From the NCBI GenBank assembly GCA_045661345.1, contig JAZRFM010000017.1:1-21789 (forward strand): a stretch of 21,789 bases of DNA. The letters are read 5' to 3'. The stretch is from RUG12461 sp045661345 (GTDB lineage: Bacteria; Bacillota; Clostridia; Lachnospirales; Lachnospiraceae). Shown in pieces: positions 14,937 through 21,789 of this stretch. Each line of letters starts with the position of its first letter. Positions within the stretch are counted from its first letter, which is position 1. A model generated the notes under the pieces. That model did no database searches and was not told the origin of the DNA. It was given only the letters and a program-made list of their open reading frames with translations. The position numbers and the translations under genes were made by a program.

Positions 14937-17900
14937 ATGGCACAGAGAACAGACATCAAGAAGGTATTAATCATCGGCTCGGGTCCCATCGTGATCGGCC
15001 AGGCGTGTGAATTTGATTATTCGGGCACTCAGGCCTGTAAGGCGTTGCGCAGCCTGGGATATGAGATCGTGCTGGTAAACTCGAATCCCGCGACCATTAT
15101 GACTGATCCGGAAATGGCGGACAAGACCTATATTGAGCCGCTGAATGTAGAGCGGGTGACGGCGGTTATCGAAAAAGAGCGGCCGGATGCATTGCTTCCC
15201 AATCTGGGGGGACAGTCGGGACTGAATCTGTGCGCGGAGCTTTACAAGAAGGGGGTTCTGGAGCAATACGGCGTCAAAGTGATCGGTGTGCAGGTGGATG
15301 CAATCGAGCGTGGTGAAGACCGGACAGAATTTAAAAAGACCATGGATGCGCTCGGTATCGAAATGGCGCGCTCCAAAGCCTGCTACAGCGTGGAGGAAGC
15401 ACTGGCGGAAGCAGACGTTCTTGGGTATCCGGTTGTGTTGAGACCTGCCTATACGATGGGCGGTGCAGGCGGCGGTCTGGTATACAACAAGGAGGAGCTG
15501 CAGACGGTATGCACAAGAGGGCTTGCGGCTTCTTTGATCCATCAGGTGCTGGTGGAAGAATCCATCCTCGGCTGGGAAGAGCTGGAACTGGAGGTTGTCC
15601 GGGATAAGGACAATCATATGATCACGGTTTGTTTTATTGAAAACGTGGATCCGGTCGGCGTTCACACCGGGGATTCTTTTTGCACGGCTCCCATGCTGAC
15701 GATTGATGAAGAGCTGCAGAAAGAGCTGCAGCGGCAGGCCTACCGGATCGTAGAGCATATCGGGGTGATCGGAGGGACCAACGTACAGTTTGCACACGAT
15801 CCCGTGTCAGGAAGAGTGGTGGTGATTGAGATCAATCCCCGTACGTCCAGGTCTTCTGCTCTTGCATCCAAGGCAACAGGTTTTCCCATTGCCCTTGTTT
15901 CCGCAAAGCTTGCCACGGGACTGACACTGGCGGAGCTGCCGGATTCCAGATTCGGAACACTTGATCGATACGAACCGAACGGGGACTATATCGTTGTGAA
16001 GTTTGCACGGTGGGCTTTTGAGAAATTCCACGGAGTGGAGGACAAGCTTGGAACACAGATGAGGGCGGTCGGTGAAGTCATGAGCATCGGCAAAAACTTC
16101 AAAGAAGCATTTCAAAAGGCGATTCGTTCTTTGGAAAAAGACCGGTATGGTCTCGGCAATCTGCAGAAATACCGGGAAATGGATCAGGAGGAGCTGCTCC
16201 GCCGTCTGAAGGATGCTTCTTCGGAACGCTATTTCCTGATGTATGCTGCTCTGCAAAGAGGCGTATCCGTAGAAGAGCTGTTTGAGATCACAAAGGTGAA
16301 GCATTATTTCCTGAATGCCATGAAAGAGCTTGCAGATGAAGAAACTGCATGGACAGAATGCTTCAAGGGATCCGTGCCGGATCCGGAGACCCTGCGCCGG
16401 GCAAAGGAGGACGGATTTTCCGACCGTTATCTGGCCGGAATCCTTGCCATATCTGAGGATGAGATTCGTAAGGCACGTGAAGAAGCCGGTCTGACGGAAC
16501 GATGGGAGCCGGTTCATGTCTACGGCACCGAGGACAGTTCTTATTACTATTCGACTTATCAGGCAGGAAACAGGGAACCGGATCAGACCTCCGAAGGAAG
16601 AAAGGATTCCCGTGGCAGGATCATGATCCTCGGCGGCGGACCGAACAGGATCGGTCAGGGGATCGAGTTTGACTATTGCTGTGTACATGCATCAATGGCG
16701 CTGAAAAAGCTGGGATTTGAGACCATTATTGTCAACTGTAATCCGGAGACGGTGTCCACGGACTATGACACATCGGATAAGCTGTATTTTGAGCCCCTGA
16801 CACTGGAGGACGTGCTGCAGATTTATCGGAAGGAAAAGCCCCTTGGCGTCATAGCACAATTTGGAGGGCAGACACCGCTTAATCTGGCGGCAAAGCTGAA
16901 GGAGGAGGGCGTCACGATCCTCGGGACCACACCGGAAGTGATTGATCTTGCCGAGGATCGGGATCAGTTTCGGATGATGATGGAGAAACTCTCCATCCCC
17001 ATGGCGGAGTCCGGGATGGCGTCGGATGTCGAGGGTGCAAAGGAAATTGCCCGCAGGATCGGATATCCCGTTATGGTGCGGCCTTCCTTTGTCCTTGGAG
17101 GCCGCGGGATGGAAGTGGTGCGTGACGAAGAAAGCATGGAGGAATACATGCGAGCAGCAGTCGGGGTGACGCCGGACCGGCCGATCCTGATCGACCGTTT
17201 TCTGCAGAACGCGATGGAATGTGAAGCGGATGCGATTTCGGACGGTACGGAAGCGTTTGTGCCGGCTGTGATGGAACATATCGAACTGGCGGGGATCCAC
17301 TCCGGAGATTCTGCGTGTATTATTCCATCCAAGCATATTCCGGAAAAACATCTCAGTACCATAGAGGAATACACCAAAAAGATTGCCGTGGAGATGCATG
17401 TGGTAGGCCTGATGAACATGCAGTATGCGATTGAAAACGACACGGTATATGTGCTTGAGGCAAATCCACGGGCGAGCCGAACGGTTCCTTTGGTATCCAA
17501 GGTCTGCGGGATCCGCATGGTGCCGCTGGCCACGGATATTATCACAGCGTCTCTGACGGGGCGAACCTCACCGGTGCCGAAGCTCCTGGCTGAGAAAAAG
17601 ACGGGAAAACCGGGCTACTTCGGTGTCAAAGAAGCAGTCTTTCCGTTTTCCATGTTCCCGGAGGTGGATCCGGTGCTCGGACCGGAAATGCGGTCCACAG
17701 GGGAAGTCCTTGGGCTGTCACAGACCGGCGGAGAAGCATTTTTCAAGGCACAGGAAGCGACAGGACTGATGCTTCCGCTTTCGGGCGCCGTGCTGATTTC
17801 CCTGAATGACGCGGATAAACCTGCAGCTGCAGAGATTGCAAAGAGTTTTGCATCGGACGGATTTGAGATTTATGCTACCGGACAGACCTATCAGGTGATT

Positions 17901-18188
17901 ACGGAGGCCGGCATCACGGCAAAGCGCGTCATGAAAAACTACGAGGGCGGGCGCCCGAATGTGGAAGACGTGATCAAAAACGGAGAAGTGCAGCTGATCA
18001 TCAATTCTCCCATTGGCAGAGGAGCGGCGCATGATGACGGGTATCTTCGACGCGCGGCAATCAAGGCACGGATCCCGTACATTACCACAGTTGCCGCTGG
18101 CAAAGCCGCCGCAGAGGGTATTCATGAAATGAAGACGCATGGCAGCAGCAATATCTGCTCCCTTCAGGAATACCATGAAAATGCATAA
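14937..18188 (+). CDS. carB: Carbamoyl-phosphate synthase large subunit
   Basis: This is a full-length 1083-residue CarB, which makes carbamoyl phosphate from bicarbonate, ammonia (passed from CarA's glutaminase) and two ATP, for pyrimidine and arginine synthesis. The start IIGSGPIVIGQACEFDYSG is diagnostic. The two ATP-grasp halves are intact: metal-binding E298 and N300 in EINPRTSRSS, and E841 and N843 in LEANPRASRT. The second half opens with IMILGGGPNRIGQGIEFDYC. The final MGS-like allosteric domain (about 945-1075) has DGFEIYATGQTYQVITEAG and INSPIGRGAAHDDG. The ATG is 14 bases after the receiver gene's stop with GGAGG at 14929-14933. No carA precedes or follows it in this window, which is unusual since carA normally lies directly upstream. 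Being tightly coupled to signalling genes may be coincidental. Confidence 0.97.
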   Translation: MAQRTDIKKVLIIGSGPIVIGQACEFDYSGTQACKALRSLGYEIVLVNSNPATIMTDPEMADKTYIEPLNVERVTAVIEKERPDALLPNLGGQSGLNLCAELYKKGVLEQYGVKVIGVQVDAIERGEDRTEFKKTMDALGIEMARSKACYSVEEALAEADVLGYPVVLRPAYTMGGAGGGLVYNKEELQTVCTRGLAASLIHQVLVEESILGWEELELEVVRDKDNHMITVCFIENVDPVGVHTGDSFCTAPMLTIDEELQKELQRQAYRIVEHIGVIGGTNVQFAHDPVSGRVVVIEINPRTSRSSALASKATGFPIALVSAKLATGLTLAELPDSRFGTLDRYEPNGDYIVVKFARWAFEKFHGVEDKLGTQMRAVGEVMSIGKNFKEAFQKAIRSLEKDRYGLGNLQKYREMDQEELLRRLKDASSERYFLMYAALQRGVSVEELFEITKVKHYFLNAMKELADEETAWTECFKGSVPDPETLRRAKEDGFSDRYLAGILAISEDEIRKAREEAGLTERWEPVHVYGTEDSSYYYSTYQAGNREPDQTSEGRKDSRGRIMILGGGPNRIGQGIEFDYCCVHASMALKKLGFETIIVNCNPETVSTDYDTSDKLYFEPLTLEDVLQIYRKEKPLGVIAQFGGQTPLNLAAKLKEEGVTILGTTPEVIDLAEDRDQFRMMMEKLSIPMAESGMASDVEGAKEIARRIGYPVMVRPSFVLGGRGMEVVRDEESMEEYMRAAVGVTPDRPILIDRFLQNAMECEADAISDGTEAFVPAVMEHIELAGIHSGDSACIIPSKHIPEKHLSTIEEYTKKIAVEMHVVGLMNMQYAIENDTVYVLEANPRASRTVPLVSKVCGIRMVPLATDIITASLTGRTSPVPKLLAEKKTGKPGYFGVKEAVFPFSMFPEVDPVLGPEMRSTGEVLGLSQTGGEAFFKAQEATGLMLPLSGAVLISLNDADKPAAAEIAKSFASDGFEIYATGQTYQVITEAGITAKRVMKNYEGGRPNVEDVIKNGEVQLIINSPIGRGAAHDDGYLRRAAIKARIPYITTVAAGKAAAEGIHEMKTHGSSNICSLQEYHENA

Positions 18189-18203
18189 GCGGGAGTTATC
18201 TGC

Positions 18204-19250
18204 ATGGAGATCCACAGTTTTTATAACCTGTATGCAAATACCTATATCACAAATCTGATCCTGATCATCGCGATTACGGGTATTTCCGTTGTTATGGCGA
18301 TTGTTCTGCCTCTCTTTGACGGGACGCTCTGCAAAAAGGCAGGTGTCAGTCTGGAGGGAGGCATTCACGAATCGGACAATGCAATCCGCTTTCTGCGTCT
18401 ACGAAAAGTGGTTTTGCTGACACTTTTTGGCATCTATCTGGTTCTTTTGCTTTATGTCGTCTTTTTTGCACGGGGCGTACAGGCGGATTACCATATCTCC
18501 AATTCCATCGAAAGCCTTGCGAACCTTGCCTTGATCGATCTGATTTTTCCCCGTACGGAGCTGATCGAATTCTATCTGAATGTGATGCTCTTTATCCCCA
18601 TGGGGTATATGCTGCCCTATTTATTCCGCTGGTTCCGGATCAGGGCGGCAAGGCGTTCCGTATTGATCTGCTTCCTGATCTCCATCGGAATTGAAAACAT
18701 TCAGCTGATGACAAGAAGAGGGAGCTACGATACCGGGGATATTCTGTCCAATACCGTCGGTGGACTGATCGGAGCGGCACTTTTTTTGTGGAAGGCCTAT
18801 ACACTGACGAACCCGGACTGGAAAAAACAGATCAAAAACCTGCGGCGCTACCGGCATCATGCCAAAGACGGCGCGCTTTTTCCCTACACCCCCCGGTTGA
18901 ACGTGGTGCGTACTACGATCCGTGCCACAAAGGAAGAGACGATCTGGGATTTTTACGTGTCGAAGCTGGGTCTGCAGCTGCGAAGACAGCTGGTACCCGA
19001 AAAATCCGAAAAGACGGCGTTTCTTTTCAGCATCGGGAGAACCCAGATCGAGATCCTCTGTTCCAACAAAGAAGAGGAGCTGCCGGATCAATCCCTGATT
19101 CTTTCATTTTCGAACTTGGATAAGGTGAAAAATCATCTGGAAAACAAAGGGATTGCGACAGAGGAATATTTCATCGACCCCTATACGAAACACCGCTCGT
19201 TCCGCTTCAGCGCACCGGATCACGTCAAAGTGACCTTGATCGAGTTGTAG
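18204..19250 (+). CDS. VanZ-like membrane protein fused to a glyoxalase-fold (VOC) domain
   Basis: This is a 348-residue two-part protein. Residues 1-220 form a VanZ-like membrane domain: hydrophobic segments near 15-38, 68-90, 120-140, 150-170 and 180-198, with the family signature LNVMLFIPMGYMLPYL and later IENIQLMTRRGSYDTGDILS followed by NTVGG. VanZ confers teicoplanin resistance by an unknown mechanism, and most relatives are uncharacterised. Residues about 229-348 fit one vicinal-oxygen-chelate module pair, with ETIWDFYVSKLGLQL and later SFSNLDKVKNHLENKGI and FSAPDHVKVTLIEL. The first and third positions usually held by metal-binding His are not His here, so it may bind without catalysis. 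Start is ATG with GGGAG eight bases upstream and 15 bases after carB, so it is in the same transcript. The fusion is not due to a frameshift: a single uninterrupted frame covers both. Confidence 0.82.
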   Translation: MEIHSFYNLYANTYITNLILIIAITGISVVMAIVLPLFDGTLCKKAGVSLEGGIHESDNAIRFLRLRKVVLLTLFGIYLVLLLYVVFFARGVQADYHISNSIESLANLALIDLIFPRTELIEFYLNVMLFIPMGYMLPYLFRWFRIRAARRSVLICFLISIGIENIQLMTRRGSYDTGDILSNTVGGLIGAALFLWKAYTLTNPDWKKQIKNLRRYRHHAKDGALFPYTPRLNVVRTTIRATKEETIWDFYVSKLGLQLRRQLVPEKSEKTAFLFSIGRTQIEILCSNKEEELPDQSLILSFSNLDKVKNHLENKGIATEEYFIDPYTKHRSFRFSAPDHVKVTLIEL

Positions 19251-19265
19251 ATTCCGGCGCTGTTC

Positions 19266-19293
19266 TTGACAAAAGGCAAAAAAGGGCTAAAAT
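19266..19293 (+). promoter_or_regulatory. Sigma-A promoter of the DUF5684 gene
   Basis: A perfect TTGACA at 19266-19271 and TAAAAT at 19288-19293 are 16 bases apart. The start near 19300 leaves about 36 bases of leader with AAAGGAGG just upstream of the GTG at 19336. Confidence 0.8.
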
Positions 19294-19335
19294 TGCGTAA
19301 CGTAAGAATATCTGTATCAAAGGAGGAGTAGAAAG

Positions 19336-19779
19336 GTGTATTTGGAAGATGTTTTTTCATTCGTTGGCGGCATGATCATCGGGATCGTCATCGGAGCGAT
19401 CATAGGAATCGCGCTTTGGATACTGGAGATCGTTGGTAAGTATAAGGCATTTTCAAAATCGGGACAGCCGGGATATACGGGGCTGGTTCCGGTAGTGGAT
19501 GAATACGTGATGGGTCAGTTGTCCGGCGCAAAGAAGGATACGATGGTACTGCTTTTGATGAAGACCTTCGGTTCCTTCCTTTGCCTGATTCCGTTTGTAG
19601 GTGGTATCGCATACCTTGTGATTGTGATTGTATTTGCGTGCAAGCAGCGGAATGCGGTTGCGAAGAGCTTCGGTTATGATGTGGGGATGACGGTGCTGCT
19701 GGTGCTGCTTCCGTTCATCGCATGGATGATCCTCGGCTTCGGCAATGCGCAGTACGTGGGACCAAGTAAACAGGAGTAA
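19336..19779 (+). CDS. DUF5684-type small membrane protein
   Basis: This is a 147-residue protein with four hydrophobic segments (about 8-30, 72-90, 92-108, 123-140). The family pattern is KAFSKSGQPGYTGLVPVVDEYVMG between segments one and two (aromatic/Gly after K.GkpG, then P..d.Y), followed by CLIPFVGGIAYLVIVI, AKSFGYDVGMT and LLPFIAWMILGFGNAQY. Function of DUF5684 is unknown; related domains occur fused to signal peptidase-like proteins in Clostridia, so a membrane or secretion role is possible. The GTG start is chosen because AAAGGAGG sits eight bases upstream. It is monocistronic: its own promoter at 19266 and terminator at 19797. Confidence 0.8.
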   Translation: MYLEDVFSFVGGMIIGIVIGAIIGIALWILEIVGKYKAFSKSGQPGYTGLVPVVDEYVMGQLSGAKKDTMVLLLMKTFGSFLCLIPFVGGIAYLVIVIVFACKQRNAVAKSFGYDVGMTVLLVLLPFIAWMILGFGNAQYVGPSKQE

Positions 19780-19796
19780 TGACGATCTCAAAAATG

Positions 19797-19823
19797 GCGG
19801 GGCAGATTTGCCTCGCTTTTTTT
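19797..19823 (+). terminator. Intrinsic terminator after the DUF5684 gene
   Basis: Eight pairs between 19797-19804 and 19809-19816 (one G-U) close on a GATT loop and are followed by seven Ts at 19817-19823. Confidence 0.9.
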
Positions 19824-19830
19824 GTTGTGC

Positions 19831-19898
19831 TATAGTAGACGCGTTAAGTATAGTGAACGTATTCCTTTCATGCGTTTACTATGGATGCGTTCACTGTA
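19831..19898 (+). repeat. Nested double inverted repeat built from four copies of CGTYYACTRTR
   Basis: Two copies on the minus strand (19831-19841, 19849-19859) face two copies on the plus strand (19873-19883, 19888-19898). The inner pair can form a hairpin of 14 pairs (19849-19862 with 19870-19883, three G-U) around a seven-base loop. The outer pair fits 19831-19844 with 19885-19898 with one mismatch. The same motif occurs at 5324-5334 (plus) and 7982-7992 (minus). It is placed between a terminator and a start codon and has no T-run, so it is not a terminator. It may be an operator cluster, an array of promoter elements or a small palindromic repeat. Confidence 0.65.
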
Positions 19899-19902
19899 AA
19901 AT
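19875..19902 (+). promoter_or_regulatory. Promoter within the repeat, near-leaderless start for the DUF5711 gene
   Basis: TTTACT (19875-19880) and TAAAAT (19897-19902) are 16 bases apart. The transcript would start near 19909, three bases before the ATG at 19912, and there is no Shine-Dalgarno. The stretch from the motif to the -10 resembles the MATE promoter (5324-5354): both contain CGTTTACTATG, then TTCA(C/G)TGTA and AATG. Confidence 0.55.
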
Positions 19903-19911
19903 GCAGATAAT

Positions 19912-21126
19912 ATGGCGGAGAGGAATCGACACGGACTGCATGCGGTTCGTGAGGAAGAGATCAGGGAAAAAGAACAGTCTTCGGACTATAGGGTGCAGAT
20001 CCGTTCGCATCGCTTTAAAGTCTTCTTACGGGCGGTCATTTTGATAGGAGCACTGATCGGCGTGTTTGTCGGGATCGTGCTCTATTTTCGGTATCGCAGT
20101 TACAGCGATTACGAAGTACAGAGCGAATACGAACGGTTGGATACCTCGGCCACATTGTTTGAAGAGTACGGAAAAGGACTGCTGAAATATAGTAATGACG
20201 GTGCGTTTTATACCGATCTGGACAATACACCGTTCTGGAATCAGACGTATGAAATGGAGCATCCCAAGGCTGATATTACGGAAAGCTATGTTGCGATCGG
20301 AGATCTCGGAGGCACCGAGCTTTTTATATTGAATGAAAACGGTCAGCAGGGGAAAATATCCACGGTTTTGCCGATTTACAAATTCAGTGTTGCTGCACAG
20401 GGCACGGTAGCGGTGCTCCTGTCGGATAAAAATGATTATTATCTGAAGCTGTTTGACGCGGAGGGAAAGGAGCTTGCTTCCGGACAGCTTTACGTAAAAA
20501 ACAGCGGTTATCCCCTCGCCATCGCATTGGCCCAGGATGGGAAAAAGCTTGCGATCGCAACGATCAATCCCACGGGAAGCTCTGTCCAAAGTGAGATTAC
20601 GATGTACAATTTCGGCTCCGTCGGACAAAATGAGCCGGATAACATTGTCGGCTCCTTTACTTATGAAGATCTCGTGATCGCGCAGATGACCTTTATGAAC
20701 CCGGATACCCTGGCTGCTTTCGGGGATAAAGAAATCCAGATCTACAGCGGTGCGGAAAAACCGGAATTAAAGGACACGCTTCCGGTTGAAAAGGAGATCA
20801 AGAGTATCTTCTATAATGATACCTATTTCGGCCTTATATTTAATAATGAAGACGAAGAAAACTCGAGACACTTGGAAGTCTATGACAAACACTGCAAACA
20901 AGTGATGGAGCATGACTTTCAAATGGACTACGAAAAGGTATCCTTCCTGAAGGATAATGAAATCTGTCTGCAGAACAATTACGAATGTGCTTTGATCGGG
21001 ATTAACGGAGTGGACCGCTTTTCCACGCAGTTTGATATACCGTTGATCAAAATCGTGGAGGAGTATTTCGGATTGTATTATACGTTTGTGCTGGAAGGCA
21101 AAACGCAAAAGGTGAGGTTAATTTGA
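19912..21126 (+). CDS. DUF5711-type membrane-anchored beta-propeller-like protein
   Basis: This is a 404-residue protein. The first 37 residues are charged and cytoplasmic, residues 38-60 (FLRAVILIGALIGVFVGIVL region) are a transmembrane helix, and the rest lies outside. The outer part has repeated strand pairs of WD/PQQ-propeller style, such as TELFILNENGQQGKI, YYLKLFDAEGKELASG and HLEVYDKHCKQVMEH, each ending in an Asx-Gly turn. This matches DUF5711 proteins of Clostridia, whose function is unknown. ATG is taken although no ribosome binding site precedes it; no other in-frame start close by is better. The gene overlaps the next by four bases, so the pair is translationally coupled. Confidence 0.82.
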   Translation: MAERNRHGLHAVREEEIREKEQSSDYRVQIRSHRFKVFLRAVILIGALIGVFVGIVLYFRYRSYSDYEVQSEYERLDTSATLFEEYGKGLLKYSNDGAFYTDLDNTPFWNQTYEMEHPKADITESYVAIGDLGGTELFILNENGQQGKISTVLPIYKFSVAAQGTVAVLLSDKNDYYLKLFDAEGKELASGQLYVKNSGYPLAIALAQDGKKLAIATINPTGSSVQSEITMYNFGSVGQNEPDNIVGSFTYEDLVIAQMTFMNPDTLAAFGDKEIQIYSGAEKPELKDTLPVEKEIKSIFYNDTYFGLIFNNEDEENSRHLEVYDKHCKQVMEHDFQMDYEKVSFLKDNEICLQNNYECALIGINGVDRFSTQFDIPLIKIVEEYFGLYYTFVLEGKTQKVRLI

Positions 21127-21590
21127 ACGCGTTATTTCTGGGCGTGCTGATCACGCTTCTGCTTTGCGGAATCTATGGAGCATTAAAAGGAGCACTGAGA
21201 ATCCTTTTTGCGTTTGCGGAAGTATTGACGCTGATCATCGTCTTCGGACTCCTGACCACAAACTTCAAGGCATTTATCGGACTGTTCATTGTGACGGTGA
21301 TCGTCCTGTTTATTGTCTCGAGATTCCTGCCGTTTTTTTCAAAGCTCCCCGTGATCAGGACAGTAGACAGGTTTTTTGGTACATTAATCGGTCTTTTGCT
21401 GGGACTCCTGTTTATCTGGCTGTTCTTTATGATCGTTTCCCTTTTTGCGGGTACACCCTTTGGGATCAGGATGCTTGCCATGATCCAGGAGAATCCGTTT
21501 TTGGTATGGCTGTATCAGAATAATGGCATAGATATTTTTGCAAGACAGCACTTTACCTGGTACAAAGCCGTTGCATCCATGGCACCATAA
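21123..21590 (+). CDS. CvpA-family membrane protein
   Basis: This is a 155-residue protein with four hydrophobic segments and the CvpA-family arrangement: an early Gly pair with basic residue (YGALKGALRI), a middle VIRTVDRFFGTLIGLLLGLL in which DR..G...G is conserved, and a late NPFLVWLYQNNGI. CvpA in Escherichia coli is needed for colicin V production and affects envelope resistance; the role in Firmicutes is not settled. The start is TTG at 21123, overlapping the previous stop (TTGA), with AAGGTGAGG a few bases upstream. It is cotranscribed with the DUF5711 gene. Only T-rich sequence without a good stem follows before the rRNA promoter. Confidence 0.85.
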   Translation: MNALFLGVLITLLLCGIYGALKGALRILFAFAEVLTLIIVFGLLTTNFKAFIGLFIVTVIVLFIVSRFLPFFSKLPVIRTVDRFFGTLIGLLLGLLFIWLFFMIVSLFAGTPFGIRMLAMIQENPFLVWLYQNNGIDIFARQHFTWYKAVASMAP

Positions 21591-21618
21591 GTTTTTTGCG
21601 CTTTTTTTCAAAAAGTTG

Positions 21619-21647
21619 TTGACAAAGCATTTTTGCGGTGCTAAGAT
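21619..21647 (+). promoter_or_regulatory. Ribosomal RNA operon promoter
   Basis: A perfect TTGACA at 21619-21624 and TAAGAT at 21642-21647 are 17 bases apart. Upstream are T-runs and an A-run (21592-21614) resembling an UP element. The downstream leader confirms the assignment. The promoter starts 28 bases after the CvpA stop. Confidence 0.85.
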
Positions 21648-21653
21648 AATCAA

Positions 21654-21789
21654 GCTGACCCGCTGAAAGGCGGGGGCGCACCTTGATAACTGAACAGCGA
21701 AACAACCTTGAAAGGTTTACATTAAACTATGACATCCTTTCGATTCTAATGAATGAATGAGATGCGACCTAAAGCAGTAAATTTTTCAG
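21654..21789 (+). ncRNA. rRNA operon leader, 16S gene expected just beyond the edge
   Basis: From the predicted start a stem forms between CCCGC (21659-21663) and GCGGG (21670-21674) with loop TGAAAG. Then comes CCTTGATAACTGAACAGCG at 21681-21699, close to the CTTGAAAACTGAACA-type motif found in Firmicutes rRNA leaders and spacers. No open frame of note is present, and the window ends before any recognisable 16S sequence. A second promoter in tandem was looked for and not found. Confidence 0.7.

Noticed and set aside
15807..17399. Minus-strand open frames inside carB
   Set aside because: CarB is continuous and fully conserved on the plus strand; the antisense frames have no protein-like motifs.
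21592..21613. Poly-T stretch after CvpA as a normal intrinsic terminator
   Set aside because: The only stem is a short A/T-only CTTTTT/AAAAAG pairing without GC content; it fits an UP element better.
1..21789. CRISPR arrays, insertion sequences, tRNA genes
   Set aside because: No regularly spaced direct repeats, transposase motifs or tRNA-like cloverleaf sequences were seen on either strand.

Overview
The window reads as a chromosomal segment of a motile, low-GC Gram-positive bacterium of the class Clostridia. A Lachnospiraceae-type genome is the best guess, from the flagellin and FliS sequences, the DUF5684, DUF5711 and CvpA genes, strong AGGAGG ribosome binding sites, and a Firmicutes-style rRNA promoter and leader. 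No mobile element, CRISPR array or tRNA was seen. All genes but one lie on the plus strand, and intergenic spaces are short (the longest is about 200 bases, at the right end).

Region 1 (1-5323) is a late-flagellar block. After the tail of an unrecognised gene comes a sigma-28 (SigD) promoter and a 974-residue helical protein whose C-terminus resembles the flagellar hook-length control domain. A second sigma-28 promoter overlaps that gene's stop codon and drives flagellin and its chaperone FliS, closed by a strong terminator. The long flagellin leader and the flagellin-fliS gap carry hairpins with GGA in the loop, a layout typical of CsrA targets.

Region 2 (5324-9868) holds a MATE transporter, a convergent unknown membrane-anchored protein on the minus strand, a divergent YhhN/TMEM86-family membrane protein, and a cytoplasmic GH5 glycosidase with its own consensus promoter.

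Region 3 (9937-19250) is a tightly spaced run of four genes. It has a 1398-residue hybrid sensor kinase (propeller, Y_Y_Y, kinase, receiver, HPt) and a tandem-receiver protein without an output domain. These are followed by carB without carA, then a VanZ-like membrane protein fused to a glyoxalase-fold (VOC) domain. No DNA-binding output protein is encoded next to the phosphorelay.

Region 4 (19251-21789) has a DUF5684 membrane protein with promoter and terminator, then a DUF5711-type anchored protein overlapping a CvpA-family gene. It ends with a consensus rRNA promoter and leader; the 16S gene should start just past the edge.

The most unusual signal is a repeated 11-bp motif, CGTYYACTRTR, found six times and only in three intergenic regions. 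In each region it lies beside a gene (MATE, the minus-strand unknown, DUF5711) that lacks a Shine-Dalgarno sequence and whose predicted transcript starts at or within a few bases of the start codon. One of the three regions carries four copies arranged as two nested inverted pairs.
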